Source of the DNA: Armillaria gallica | Lineage: Eukaryota > Basidiomycota > Agaricomycetes > Agaricales > Physalacriaceae | Assembly: GCA_037576215.1 (NCBI GenBank) | Contig: JBANDB010000009.1 | Coordinates: 1,550,001-1,614,000, forward strand | DNA: 64,000 nucleotides | Reading direction: 5' to 3' | In this document: one piece after another, positions 46,058 to 58,328 of the stretch | How the letters are laid out: every line of letters starts with the position of its first letter | Position numbering within the stretch: position 1 is the first letter of the stretch | Notes under the pieces: model-generated | What the model saw: the letters and a program-made list of their open reading frames with translations, nothing else | What the model was told of the DNA's origin: nothing | The model's database searches: none | Made by a program: the position numbers and the translations under genes

Positions 46058-48499
46058 ATGGCAGGACAACAACAAGCACCGGTGCAGAACCAGCAATTAC
46101 CTATCAGAGGATCTGGAAAAGCGCCAAGCTGGGGCTGGAAAGGACCTGAAGACTCGATAACCCTACCCATCTTCTTTGACGAAGTAAAGCGGACGTGCGA
46201 AAGCGTAGGACAACAGACGGATTGGGAATACATACAAGCTGCTATCCTATATGCAGACCCGACAGCTGCCGATCTGTGGCGAAGGCTATCACAAGCCAAC
46301 CCAGCCAACCAGGCAACAGCAACATGGGATGCGTTCAAGGAGGAATGCTATGGGTTCTACCCGAAATCCAACGAGACCTGCCGATACATGCCCACTCATC
46401 TAGAAGAAGCGGCTAGGATCCTTAGAGCCTCTCCGATCTCAACACTGGACAAGTTCGGCCGCTTCGACAGATACATCCAAAATATTGGATTGGATGTCAC
46501 AGCGGGAACGAGTCCGCTCATGTCGAAACACGAGTACGCGCGAATGTACATCTCCGCCATTCATCCCATGCTATGAATGATGATAGACCAACAGTTAGCC
46601 GTTCTCTTCCCAAACCAGAACCCAGTGGAACCCTTCCCTGTGGAAGAGGTTAGGAAGGCAGCCAAGTACGCGCTGGAAAGCTATAGGTCTCCATACGTGA
46701 ACCCTGCACCAGCATTTTCGCCATACGCAGGTGTTGAGCAGCAAGTTCCAGCACCCGCTCTGCAATACGCTCAGCCACCTGGAGTAGCTCCGCTTCTGCC
46801 ATATGGGCAACAACAGATGATGATGCCAGGAGGAAGCATATCAGACATGATAGACCAACTATCCAAGGCAACCGCAGCAGGTCTGCCTCTCGCGTACTAC
46901 AACCCTTACGGGTTCCCCTCGTACTCTCCTCAGCCGCAGGCTGCAGCTCCGCCTGCTGTTCAGCAGCAGACCATTGTCCAGCCAGCAGAGGCCACCGTGA
47001 AAATGGAATCTTCAATGGAAGAATGGCTCCTAGCTGCGATTCAGAAGCTGGTCGACAAGAGCGGAGCCAACAAGAGGTGCGGATACGATGGTTGCGAGAT
47101 CGGGTACAAGGAATGCATTGCCAAGAAAGCAGATATGGACAAAGGTCTCATCAAGTTCGACCATATCAAGTGGAAGCTGGTAATGCCAGATGGGTCCGAG
47201 CTACCCAAGGGATCTAGATACCTCAGACCACGAGTAGAGAAGTGGCATGAAGAGCGTAGAAGCGCATCTGCTTTGATCAATATGATAGCTACCCAGCACG
47301 GGTATGGTATACCAGCAGGTGTTGTGTACCCGCAGGGCTTTGGCCCCAAGATAGGCAATACCAGCACTTTCGCCACGGTTACACCATCACAGCTCATGAG
47401 TTTGTATGAGAAGCACACCGAGGTGCAAGCCGCCCAGCTGATGGTGTGTTTGGAAGAACAGCCAGATGAAGAAGAGGAAGAAGAGGACCCAACCATCAAG
47501 GTCCTTGAGCAGATCCTCCAGGAATGGGTCAAAGCCAAGAAGGAGGGTAGACCGCCAGGCAAAAGGCTGGGGAAACCTTTCAAGAAAATGGAGGTAGTAA
47601 TACCATCCGCTGGGGCTGACCAGCCATCCGCCACGGTACCCGCCTCAACTGAACCATCTGTCAAGGAACCCGCTCCAGCACCAGGCGCATCCGCTACAGC
47701 AGGAACACAATCCGCTGACACGAAGAAGGATCATCAGTGACAGTACAAGCATACCGCTCCTATCATCAAATCCGGGACAACGGAAGATCTCTACAACCAT
47801 GTGCTAGATTCCAAGGTCGAAGTCTCCATCAAGGAATTATGTGGAGAGAGCCCAGGAATCCGCAACAAGCTTAAAGAAGCTTTGACCAACCGAAAGGTAC
47901 CTGTAGAAGGCAGAAAATCAGGAGCAGCCGCTGTCGGACACGACCAGCTGCTCATCATGCATCTCCAAACCGAACACCACGCACATATAGTGGTAGCGGA
48001 TGAAGCAGGAGGCTTAAGGGCTTTAACGCCAGTTATTGATGGTCTACACGAAGTAGAGTCAGTACTGGATGAAGGTTCACAAGTTGTAGCGATGTCCGCT
48101 GCTGTATGGCGCCAGTGCGGAATGCCTCTGGATCCATCCATCAAGATAGCGCTCACAAGTGCAAACGGAGAGACTGGATGGTCCCTTGGCCTTTGCAGGA
48201 ATGTACCCTTCAACTTCAAAGGGTTAGAAGTGCTTCTTCAAGTACATGTGGTAGAACATGCCACATACGATGTCTTACTAGGACGACCGTTCTCTATGCT
48301 CTGCGAGACCAAGATAGACAACCGAGCTAACGGAGAACAAATCCTCACCATTCGAGATCCCAACACTGGGATGGAGACAGTAATTCCTACCCATGAAAGA
48401 GGCAAGCCGCTCTTCTCTTGGCCACATGGACACACCAGCTCAGACCCGCATATTCATGAGCTGCGTCTGCCCTATGACCCACATGCAAATTTTCCTTAA
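46058..48499 (+). pseudogene. E3 gag and protease
   Basis: MAGQQQAPVQNQQLPIRG opens the frame. A gag capsid-like segment (WRRLSQANPANQATATWDAF) is followed by a TGA at 46574 where the decayed copy still has CGA. The frame continues through a Pro/Gln-rich region, a zinc-knuckle relic CGYDGCEIGYKEC that lacks the usual His, and a coiled coil. A second TGA near 47738 separates gag from protease in the same frame. The protease region has VESVLDEGSQVVAM and YDVLLGRPFSML. Frame continuity suggests one gag-protease polyprotein originally. Confidence 0.8.
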
Positions 48500-48528
48500 G
48501 CGAGGACCTATTTTCCGCTCAAGGTGAA

Positions 48529-51500
48529 TTGGGACTCTCAATATCGGTCGAAAAACTACCATCGGATTTCTCTTTACAGACACACTCGCTCACACCCGCT
48601 GCGGATGGCTCAACCACTCATATAGATGTAACATCTATACCCGGATACGCCATTTCCGTCAACGCCATAACAGAAACCCAGGTCAAGCATACGGATGGCC
48701 TGGATCTATCCCAGCCTTACATTAGAAATGCTAGGGAAATAGCAAACAACCAATATGACACTCCTCTATGCACTCTCTCTTCCTTCACGTCCGCCCCTGC
48801 AGATTTCTCTCAACCCGCAAGCGAACCTAATGATTCATCAATTCCTACTTCAATTCCATCTTTCTTGATCCTACAGTATGTCGACCAGCCTCACGAACTT
48901 TTATTCATGGAACTGTTCGACGCGGAGAGCGTACACAGCGGACCAGCTTACTTCCAACCGACTGGCATCTTTGAGGTCACATGCTCCAAGCCCAAGAAAA
49001 AGAAGTATAAAAAGGTCGACCAGCGTGTCAAGCCTGTACCCACGACGCTACCTGAAGAGTTCCGGATTATCCAAGAGATCACTGGTGACCCGCTAGCAGA
49101 TATACCTATTCTTTCAACTCATCCGCCAGATTTCCATCCGACTGGACGCTATACTCAAGAAAACCACGACATTATAGAAGAAAATCACCCTGGGGATTTC
49201 CTATGGCCAGACGAGCAGAAGCTCATGCACCACTTCATGATGCTGCAAGAGAGTGGATTCGCTTGGGATGAGTCACAGAAGGGGAAATTCAAAGAAGATT
49301 TCTTTCCCCCGGTCACCATCCCTGTCATAGAACATATTCCTTGGGTACACAAAAATATTCCTATTCCTCCAGGCCTATACCATGAAGTTATAGAAATTGT
49401 CAAAGACAAGATAGCTTCTGGAATATATGAGCCTTCTAGTTCTTCTTATCGTTCGAAATGGTTCACAGTCTTCAAGAAAGACGGACGTTCACTTTGGATC
49501 GTACACGACTTACAGCCACTCAACGCTGTTACCATCTGCAACTCAGGGGTGCCTCCACTCATAGAACAGCTAGCGGAGACCTTTGGCACGTGCGCTTGTT
49601 ACGGCGTATTCGACCTCTTTGTAGCCTTCGACCAGAGGTTACTCTCAGTAAAGAGTAGGGACCTCACGACCTTCCAAACACCTCTAGGCACCTTCCGCCT
49701 CAGCATGCTACCGATGGGATGGACTAACTCAATGCAAGTCCTACAAGGCGACATAACCTACATGCTCCAAGACAAAATACTGGATGTAACTATTCTGTTC
49801 GTCAATGACGTGGGCGTGAAGGGACCCATCACCCGCTACGAGACAGCGGACAGTGGATATGAGACGATACCCAAAAATTCGGGAATCCGCCGCTTCATAT
49901 GGGAACATTTCCAGAAATTCAATCAGGTAGTGCAGTGGATGAAGTACGCTGGATGTACTTGGTCAGGGAAAAAGGCGTACCTCTGTGTGCCAGAAGCAAT
50001 TATCGTTGGACACAAGTGCACATATGAAGGCAGAATACCCGAAGATGGAAAAGTCAACAAGATCAAGAATTGGGGACCATGTCTAGACCTTACGGACGTC
50101 CGCTCATTCTTAGGAACCGCTGGAATCCTACGGATATATGTCCGCAACTACAGCCTGCTGGCGAGGCCTCTAGTAAATCTCACGTGCAAAGGTGTTGAAT
50201 TCTTCTGGGGACTGGATCAAGAAGCCGCTCAAGAAGCACTGAAGCAAGAAATCATCAACTCACCTGCTCTCTGCCCGATCGACTATAAGTCGGACGCGCC
50301 CGTCATCCTAGCGGTCGACACAAGCACGCAAGCTGTCGGATACGCCATTTTTCAAGAGGATCCTTCTAATCCGAAACAAAGATACCCTTCCCGATTTGGT
50401 TCTATTCCACTCAATTCTGTCGAATCAAAATATAGCCAACCAAAGCTCGAACTCTATGGCCTATATAGGGCATTAAAAGAGGCTGCTATCTGGATCATTG
50501 GAGTCAAGAACTTTGTGGTGGAGGTAGACACTACCGCCATTAAGGGAATGATCAATAATCCTGACATGAACCCGAGTGCAGTAATCAACCGATGGGTAGC
50601 GGGGATTCTTCTGTTTGATTTCAAGCTGGTACACATTCCAGGAGTCAAACACGGTGTAGACAGATTGTCAAGAAGGCATCTGCAGCCAGGTGACGAACCC
50701 GCTCAAGGAGACGATCCTGACTGGGTCGACAAGATGTATGGTTTCGTGCACATCATCAACCCGCTCGTAGAAGAGCGAGCATCCGGACGCAAAATTCTCT
50801 CTCCGATGCGGATCTTGGCAAACCGCCAGATCCACCCACAAGCAGCGGATCCGATCCAAACGGATGCGGACGTGGAGATTCCCCGGAGTGCTAAAGCTAA
50901 ATCTAACGATGCAAGGGTGCTGCTAGTTCAAGACTACCTTTCGGATTTCCATGTACCCGCCTCAATGAGTGAAGACCAGAAAAGAACTTTTATTAACTAT
51001 GCTTCAGGTTTCTTTCTCTTAGATAACAACCTCTGGAAACGCGACAGCGGGGGAGAGCACAAACTGGTTGTGCCAGCGGATAGACGATACAGGCTGCTGC
51101 AGATCACACACGACGAGCTCGGACACAAAGGCGTCTACTCGGTTAGAACGCACCTCCTGAAAAGGTACTGGTGGCCTCAGCTGCTTGACGATGTCAAATG
51201 GTTCGTGAAGACATGCCATATGTGTCAAATCCGCCAGACAGACAAGTGGCATATCCCACCTGTTGTTGCATATCCCGCTCCGTTATTTTCCAAGGTCTAT
51301 ATCGACACTTTCCATCTTCCAAAATCCAACGGATTCAAGTACATTGTACACGCCCACTGCTCCATGAGCGCATACCCAGAGTTCAAAATGCTGAGGCATG
51401 AGAACGCAGAGGGAATCGCGTGCTTCATATTCGAGCATATCATCTGCCGATGGGGCAGCCTCCGAGAAATCGTAATGGACAACAGACCCGCCTTCCTAGC

Positions 51501-52263
51501 TGCTCTGGAAATACTGGCCGCTCAATACGACATCCACCATATCACCATATCCGCCTATAACTCACAAGCGCAAGGGGTTATTGAACGGAGACACCGTGGG
51601 TTTAGAGAATCTCTGTTCAAAGCCTGCGGAGGGGTAGAAAACAAATGGAGTCAAGTGGCGCATGCTGTTATCTGGGTGGAAAGGGTCACTCCACTGTGAA
51701 CAATCAGGAAAAGCCCTTACGAGGTTGCGACAGGTGTAGAACCAATCCTACCGTTGGATATAGCGGAAGCGTCTTACCTGGTTGAACCACCAACGACAGC
51801 AATCTCCACATCGGATCTCATAGCAAGACAAGCGGTTACATTGCAAAAGCGACCCGCCGACCTGGAACGGATTCGCGCAAAAGTATATGATTCGAGAGTC
51901 AAAACCATTCAACAATGGGAAAAGGAACATGCAAACAGGATTATCAACTGGAATTTCCAGCCTGGCGCATTAGTCCTCGTACGGAATACAAGGGTGGAAT
52001 ACGAGCTCAGCCACAAATTCAAGCCAAGATATCTAGGCCCGCTGGTGTACATCTCAAAGAACAGAGGTGGTGCCCTCATCCTATGTGATCTAGATGGCAC
52101 GATGCTGGCAGATCCGATAGCCGCTTTCCGCTGCGTTCCTTACTACCCTCGAGACTCAATTCCTATACCGGATTTAGCAGATTTCATAGACCAGCCGCTT
52201 GCACAAGTTGAAGCCTTGGAGAAGATGACTGACTCTTATGATGAAGGCGTAGAAGATGGCTAA
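48529..52263 (+). pseudogene. E3 pol: RT, RNase H, integrase
   Basis: The long frame 48529-51699 continues in the same frame after a TGA at 51697 to 52263. RT: FTVFKKDGRSLWIVHDLQPL, VFDLFVAFDQRLL and the active box LFVNDVGVKG, where DD is expected. RNase H: ILAVDTSTQAVGYAIF and LELYGLYRALKEA. Integrase: zinc ligands in HDELGHKG and CHMCQIRQ; catalytic YIDTFHLP, IVMDNRPAF and GVIERRHRG. The tail has GALVLVRNTRVE, the usual integrase C-terminal fold. No chromodomain. Confidence 0.88.
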
Positions 52264-52543
52264 GTACATTTCCTTGTTACCCAACGGACACTATTTTACC
52301 TACACTTCCAATTTTCTTTCAATTTTTATCAGTTACTTTCAATGCGCATTCATGATACCTACACGCCTGTGAGCGGGTGGATGAATGTCCGCTCGCCGAG
52401 CTGTTTTATTTACTTTACTTTTGTTCTTTGAACTCTCTACAAATCGTGACATGTATTCAACGTGTATGCCTGTGATGACTTACTGAGGCAATATCACTTC
52501 TTCACTGTTCTACGTTTCTGCCGGGAGTCAGAAAATTTTGCTA

Positions 52544-52551
52544 GGGGGGGG
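52544..52551 (+). promoter_or_regulatory. G8 tract, polypurine-like
   Basis: CTAGGGGGGGG is followed at once by TGTCCGTGAC, the usual appearance of a Gypsy polypurine tract and LTR start, about 280 bases after pol. No LTR pair matches it here. Confidence 0.45.
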
Positions 52552-55343
52552 TGTCCGTGACTTTCTTATCCCGACTCTCTCTCTACTTCATCATCACTTC
52601 AATTCTAACCCTTCAGCTAACTTTAGGGCTTACAAGGGCAACAAAATATGCAACTTTTCAAATTCTGTATATACAAACATTCAAGGCTCCTCTATTGTAT
52701 GAAGGTACTGCCTGTCTATCAACCAATCAACTTTCTCTTCCTTCAATGTTACACCGTCATCTGTGTCAAAAATTCTTAGAGTTCCAAGAGCGCTATGCCC
52801 ACCTAGTTCATCCGCCCAGCTAGGGTTTCCGCCATGCCGCTGAAGGAGGATGGCCAGGAGCGCCCGCTGCGAATCCGACATGGCAGGGTTATCAATCCAT
52901 CCGCCCAAGAAATCCGGTCGCCCGAGGGGCACTCTCAGGCGTCGCCTTTTCCCTCTGCATTCCCTTCAGGCTGTTCTCCATCTGCTGGGAGCATGCTGTT
53001 GGGATAGCGAGTCTGGAGGAAATGCTCCACCTCCTCATCAGAGAAGGGACCGGATCTCCTCAGCTCGTACTCAAGCGCCCGATGAGCGGCCACCAGCTGA
53101 TGGGTGAGGGCTAGGATCCGATCCCAAGCTACCTCCCTAGGGTGGGTCAGACCACCGGAACAGTGCTCCTCCAAGTTGAAGGTGAAGTCAATAACGGGAT
53201 CTAAAGGAGGTGGTCAGCTAGGCACAGACTGGACAAACGCGGACCCTACCATGACCAAGGGGAGGCCGGTGTTGCATCGGACGCGAGCTGAACGTGTCGT
53301 ACTCATCAAGGAGATCTGTCGCTGATGGAGCGGATGATGGACCTGCCTCGGGTTGGTCAGATGCACCGGCTGGTGCGGGATTGCCTCGATGCAAGCGGGG
53401 CACAAGCACGAAGGCTTGTGAGCACTTGGCGGACGTCGGGTCTGCCCTCGCCTTGCCTTTTGTCGAGCGGGCCAGCTTCTTCCTCGTGGGAGCGGCATGA
53501 GCGATGCAGTTGGGGCACCCATGACTGCTGATGAGGCACTCGGCACAAGCGGGGTGGCCGTTGTCGGACTCGATGGGCAGGAGACATCGGCGTCCGCCAT
53601 GGCAGCGGTTGCACTTCTCGTCCGCTGGCTGTTTCAAAGAAGTTTAGTTGAATAGACCTAAAGAAAAAAGGGATTTGCGTACCTCAAGGAGGCCTTCCTC
53701 CTCCATCTCCACCATGTGAGCGCGCATGGCAGGCTGGGTTTTGCCCTGCCTCAGCCGCTGGTTGAGATGGACTGGCCATCCGGTGCGGGTAAAACCTACC
53801 CACGAAACCCGATCAGCAGTGAGCGCGTGGAGTTAAAAGAAAAACCTCACCTTTAGTTTTTGGGGCGGAGTCCGACACTTCTCTGCCATTGAGCTGATCT
53901 ACCTGCTCCTCCCCCTCCTCCCTCTCATCGTCGGCGTTGCCAGTTTTATCGTCCCCCACCCTGGCAGCAGTGTTTTTCTCTGCCTCTTCCTCCTCCTCTT
54001 CCTCCTCTCCTTCCCCAGATCCATCGTCAGAACTGGCGCTGTACGCCACCAAACCCGCTAAGGTGGCGGCCGCCTGTGCAGCCGCCGCATCCGCTCGCGT
54101 CTCTGACGCAACCCGCCACTCCTCGCCTTCCTCGTCTCCGCTATGCTCGCCCTCTGGCGCAGGTGGGTCTACATCCATTGGGGTGGCAGGTGGCTGAGCC
54201 GCCCCGTAGCCCACGTCCTCGTCGCCATCTCCTTCCACATCACTTGGACCAGTATCCACGTTGGAAGACACGGGGTCACTAGTGGCCAACCAATCTGGGC
54301 GAAGACCTTCAGCTCTGTTTTGACTAAGTTCAGAAAAGCAAACTTACACTTGCCCACAAGCTTTGATAAGTCCCGGCGGAAGCTGGGACTGCGGACTGCA
54401 TTTTCCCGGATACTTACGTGGCAGAACCGCCTAATGAAAGGGCGGATCCACCTGAAGACCACTGCCCGCTGCTGACGCAGGAGGGCGGTATCCGCCCCAG
54501 TGACTCTGGCGAGCTGAGCTATTTTGTCCTAGAAATGCCCTTAGAAGCAATGCGTGCGCAGAACTGCCAGGACTTACACAGAACCAGATGGATTTCATCA
54601 TCCAGCGAATGTGAGCGTGGGTCCATGCATTCTTAGTGTGTTGGACGGGATCTGCGACTATGGAATCGTACAACGAGCGGGCGTGTGCTTCAGTCCAGTC
54701 GGATGGCACGCCCTGCCCACAGCGAAAGGCAAAGTTTGTAAAGCTAGGAGGGGCGGACATGTGGAAAAGAGGATGATATAGAACGCTGAGAGGTGCAGAC
54801 GTGGAGCCCACGCCACTGATACTTTATACCGGCGCGCCCGCACTGTCCCTTCACAAGCATCACTTCAAGTTTCTGTTCTTCCACCATAAAATTTTTGTGA
54901 AATGTTCTTCGAACATGCCTCCGTCGCCATCCGATGCTTCTCTGCTGAGCAGATTTGACACTTCGCTTCTGGAAACATTCCGCTGTGCCGATTTTCCATT
55001 TTGCAAGTTGAAATGCGCGTGCTTCTTGGCTTTCTGGAACATCGACGTGTCCCAGCCCTGAATGTTCTGGTTTCGCTGGCCAATCATACTTCACCTAATT
55101 ACGTGACTCACACAGCATTTTCCCAGGCGCCTCGGGCCCGCCTTGATGACCGAGTGCGCCACTATCCTCTTCCTTACTAACCCCCGACGGGGTTCCCTCA
55201 TTCGGATCCGATGACCGCGCGTGATGTACGATCATACGGTTGTAGGCGGACCGGTCCCTGATCCCGAAGCTGCTAGGATCCGCCACACGAAGTCGCGGAT
55301 CCGCTGAACAAAGGCTACCAGCCACTACACGTAAGTCGTGACA
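52552..55343. other. LTR-like module inside E3
   Basis: The block begins TGTCCGTGAC and ends GTCGTGACA, imperfect inverted ends, directly after the G8 tract. It could be the relic of an ancestral 3' LTR or a captured element. It contains the Cys-cluster antisense gene. No second copy occurs in the window. Confidence 0.35.
52935..54760 (-). CDS. Antisense spliced gene in E3 with Cys-cluster protein
   Basis: A TATAAAG box (54828-54822) precedes ATG 54760. Exon 1 (54760-54578, 61 codons) reads MSAPPSFTNFAFRCGQG onward; an intron with GTAAGT follows at 54577-54514, then LARVTGADTALLRQQRA. Next comes an acidic exon (about 54300-53850, long Glu runs). A further exon ends EMEEEGLLE, and exon 53628-53250 encodes CNRCHGGRRC, then CAECLISSHGCPNC, a Cys cluster reminiscent of fungal zinc clusters. 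A 49-base intron (53249-53201) leads to the last exon 53200-52935. Junction phases agree at most sites; the joins around 54420-54290 and 53850-53800 are uncertain. Role unknown, perhaps a DNA-binding regulator. Confidence 0.6.
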
Positions 55344-55463
55344 GCCCCAACAAGACGGGCACCTGCTTCAACTCTGCTTGCAACTTGACCTTTGCAAAAA
55401 TTTGCTTAGCTCACTATTGCGTTACTTCCAGTACAGACCCTATGTGTCTACCACTACAATTGG

Positions 55464-56234
55464 CTATTCCTGGGGATATCCTAACTCCCCTAGCTCTGGA
55501 CTATAAAAATCATGCCCTGCTTGCAAATCCGCAGAGGATACGCCTCCTTCCTCTCCTTCATCGTCGCTCTCCCACTCGTCCACCATTCCTCCATTAGGAC
55601 GCGCCTCCCAATCAGATACGATAGACCTGTTGGAGGTGACCTTCAGTACAGGCATGAGCACTGCGCTGTACACGCCTTCTGGCCCAAGTTCACCCGCCTC
55701 TGCCTCATACGCCCGCTCGAAAGCCCGCGTCTTCCTGTAATTGTTGATGTCGCGGATCCTCGCGTACTTGGCGCACATAAATGGCATCATCCGCCCAAAC
55801 CAGTTGGGGTCCAAGAACAACACAACTTGTTTGATTAAAGCATCGTTGGCAGTCTCGACGCTATATGATTCATATATCATGATATCCGTGCGCCTCATAT
55901 GAGAGCGGCAGGCTTCGTAAACGCGCTAGGACTTCATGAGCGGGCATGACTCTGTGCGGTGGGGAGATGGGTGGAAACTCACGTTGTGCGCAAGAAACTC
56001 CTTGATCCAGCACAGTAAATGTTGCCCTACAAGCTTGGTGGGGTAACAAGCTGATAGGATAGGATTGGGGGTGGATCCGATGGAGGTCCACAAGTTGTTT
56101 ATAACGGACCACATAAATGCGTTAGCCTGTCGCCCGTCACCAGCATCCATAATTTCGTGTAGGTGCACGAGAGCAGCTTGTACGCTGGTCAGGTCGACTG
56201 TCTGAGCTGGAACAGGCTGGGCTGGGTGGTCCAT
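55464..56234 (-). CDS. Second antisense spliced gene in E3 (237 aa)
   Basis: Exon 1 56234-55983 (84 codons) starts MDHPAQPVPAQTVDLTS and ends WIKEFLAHN. A 57-base phase-0 intron (GTGAGT to GTCCTAG) spans 55982-55926. Exon 2 55925-55464 reads RVYEACRSHMRRTDIM, FLDPNWFGRMMPFMCAKYAR and ends with an acidic stretch and LGYPQE. No domain recognised. It lies between the other antisense gene and the 3' LTR, so antisense activity of that LTR could drive it. Confidence 0.55.
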
Positions 56235-56346
56235 TGCACCTCTCACCTTCACCATCACTGGCTTTTATTCGGGTGCAACCCTTTTCCGATTTGATTATCT
56301 GATGACAGTGCAAGTGGGGACACTCACAATGTTTCTTTCCCCCGGT

Positions 56347-57233
56347 TGTGCTGCACCACATCTATGTGTGCACCAAATTTTGGCTTTCACCTTGATACAG
56401 CGACTAGGTGCTACGCTACAACTACTCTCACTCGCCGCTCCTCCAGTTGCACTTTCCTACCATTCAAAAACGGAATTCCTGCAGAATCTGCCCAGGCTAC
56501 CGCCCATCCGCTTCACATCCGCCAAGCGATACATCGTCCGCCTGGCCATATGCTATCCGCCATGAAACCGCCTCATTTCATGGGAATTTGGCTGGCCTAG
56601 GCTCCAGGAGCTGACAGCTATCAACCTGAAGTGCCCGCGCCAGCGGATGGCAGAAGGATCATCCTTGAAAGAGTGGACCAATTGGCTGACAGCGGATAGC
56701 CATATATGGCTATTCTCGAACCAGACCGGATGAGGAAGGTGTTGCAGAGTGCGCTCGATGACGCTGGAGTAGCTCGCACAGCTGATTTCAGCACGACAGC
56801 TCGTGTCAAATACCAGCTTTGAGGGTAAATTCAGGGCTATCGGAGTGGGTAGGTGCAGAAGCGGGGGCTGGATTCGGATCCGCTACTATATAAGCATGCA
56901 TATAATGTACTTAGAAGGACAGTTAATCTCACTTGCTCATAGCACACTAAAGGAATAAAATCCACTACTCTCCTAAGCATATCTAGCCGCCTCTGAGCCT
57001 AGCATTGCGAAGCGGATTGCCAGGAATTCTCCTTTTCTCTCGCTATCTTCACACAACCGCTCTCTGTTCAGCATCCTAAGCGGATGCTTGGACTACTTCT
57101 CTCTATCGTATCCGCAGATGGAGCGGATTCTATCGGATCCCTTCAGAGTGGGTGGTAACCCTCCTTGCATATACAAAAGATCTTGCAGACGCAGACGCGA
57201 CTTTCTCTTACCAGAGAGTTTGCTAGCCTTACA
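56347..57233 (+). repeat. E3 3' LTR (887 bases)
   Basis: Same length as, and seemingly identical to, 44699-45585. It is followed by the TCGT duplication and resumed E2 integrase sequence. Confidence 0.93.
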
Positions 57234-57237
57234 TCGT

Positions 57238-58291
57238 ATCCAAATTCATGAAGGACCTCTACGACCTCCTGCAAATCAAGGGCAACGCCTCTACAGCCTA
57301 TCACCCCCAGACAGATGGACAGACCGAGAGGGTTAATCAAGAAATTGAAAAATACCTTCGTATGTTTGTCAATCACCTCCAAACCGACTGGGCAGAATGG
57401 CTCTCCCTTGCCGCGTTCGCTCACAACAACCGAGCCCATTCCTCTACTGGCAAAAGCCCATTTGAAGTCAACTACGGCTACAATCCCGACGTGTTACCAG
57501 GAGCAAAAACCACTGCACCATTCCATACCCCCGCCTCGAGCACCTTCGTCTCGAAAATGCAAGAGATCCATGCCGCTGCCAAACAATCCCTCGAGAAAGC
57601 TGCATTACAAATGAAGACACAATATGACAAGACAAAGCGCCCAGCCATCGATTACAAAGTAGGCAACAAGGTTTGGCTCGACACATCCAATCTCCACCTC
57701 CCGTGTCCAAAGAAGAAACTCGACGACAAATGAACGGGCCCTTTCGAAATCAAAAACAAGAAAGGCGCCTTGGCATATACCCTTGCTTTACCCATCAATT
57801 GGAAAATCCACCCTACCTTCAATGAATCGCTGCTCACTCCATATATTCCTCCGGTGTTCCCCAATCAAGAACAACTGCCTCCCCTGCCGCCAGACCTTAT
57901 AGACAGTGAGGAACACTACGAAGTCGAAAAAGTCCTAGACCTCAGGCATCGACAAGTACAAGGAAGGAGAGGGGAACCACCAAGGACGGCTACAGACTAC
58001 TTCGTCAAATGGAAGGGCTATGGACCTGAATCAAACAGCTGGGTACGTGAGGACGACATGGATGCCGACGAACTTGTCGAAGAATTCCTTGCCGAACATG
58101 TCAACAAGGTTGACACCGACACATATCAACCAGACTGGCAGTCATACACAAACAAAGAGACGGGCAAGAAGGTGTGGTACGACCAAAACGAACTCTGGGA
58201 TTGGCTAGGGGGACCAGACGACTCAACCCAATATACCAGGGGGCTGGACGAACCAACAAAAATCCCAAGAGTACACATAGGGGAGGCTTAA
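57238..58291 (+). pseudogene. E2 pol, 3' part: integrase C half and chromodomain
   Basis: Continues from 44698 after E3 with SKFMKDLYDLLQIKGN. The DDE Glu lies in QTDGQTERVNQEI. A TGA at 57731 replaces the Arg of E1 in KKKLDDK.TGPF. The chromodomain DYFVKWKGYGPESNSWVRED is near 57990-58050, and the frame ends IPRVHIGEA at 58291. The chromodomain would direct integration to marked chromatin. Confidence 0.88.
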
Positions 58292-58328
58292 CAGCAGTCG
58301 GGACGCCTGCCTTAATGAGGGGGTAATG

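Larger units (their letters stand above)
44699..57233 (+). mobile_element. E3: 12.5-kb Gypsy retrotransposon with antisense genes
   Basis: LTRs 44699-45585 and 56347-57233 (887 bases each) appear identical by eye, and a TCGT duplication flanks the unit (44695-44698, 57234-57237), so this is the youngest large insertion. Gag, protease, RT, RNase H and integrase occupy 46058-52263 on the plus strand; two spliced genes lie on the minus strand in 52935-56234. Stops and an RT active-site change make it non-autonomous. A G8 tract follows pol at 52544-52551, but no purine tract precedes the actual 3' LTR. Confidence 0.93.

Noticed and set aside
53937..54282. Plus-strand Ser/Pro frames opposite the acidic antisense exon
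   Set aside because: Mirror image of Glu-rich low complexity on the minus strand.
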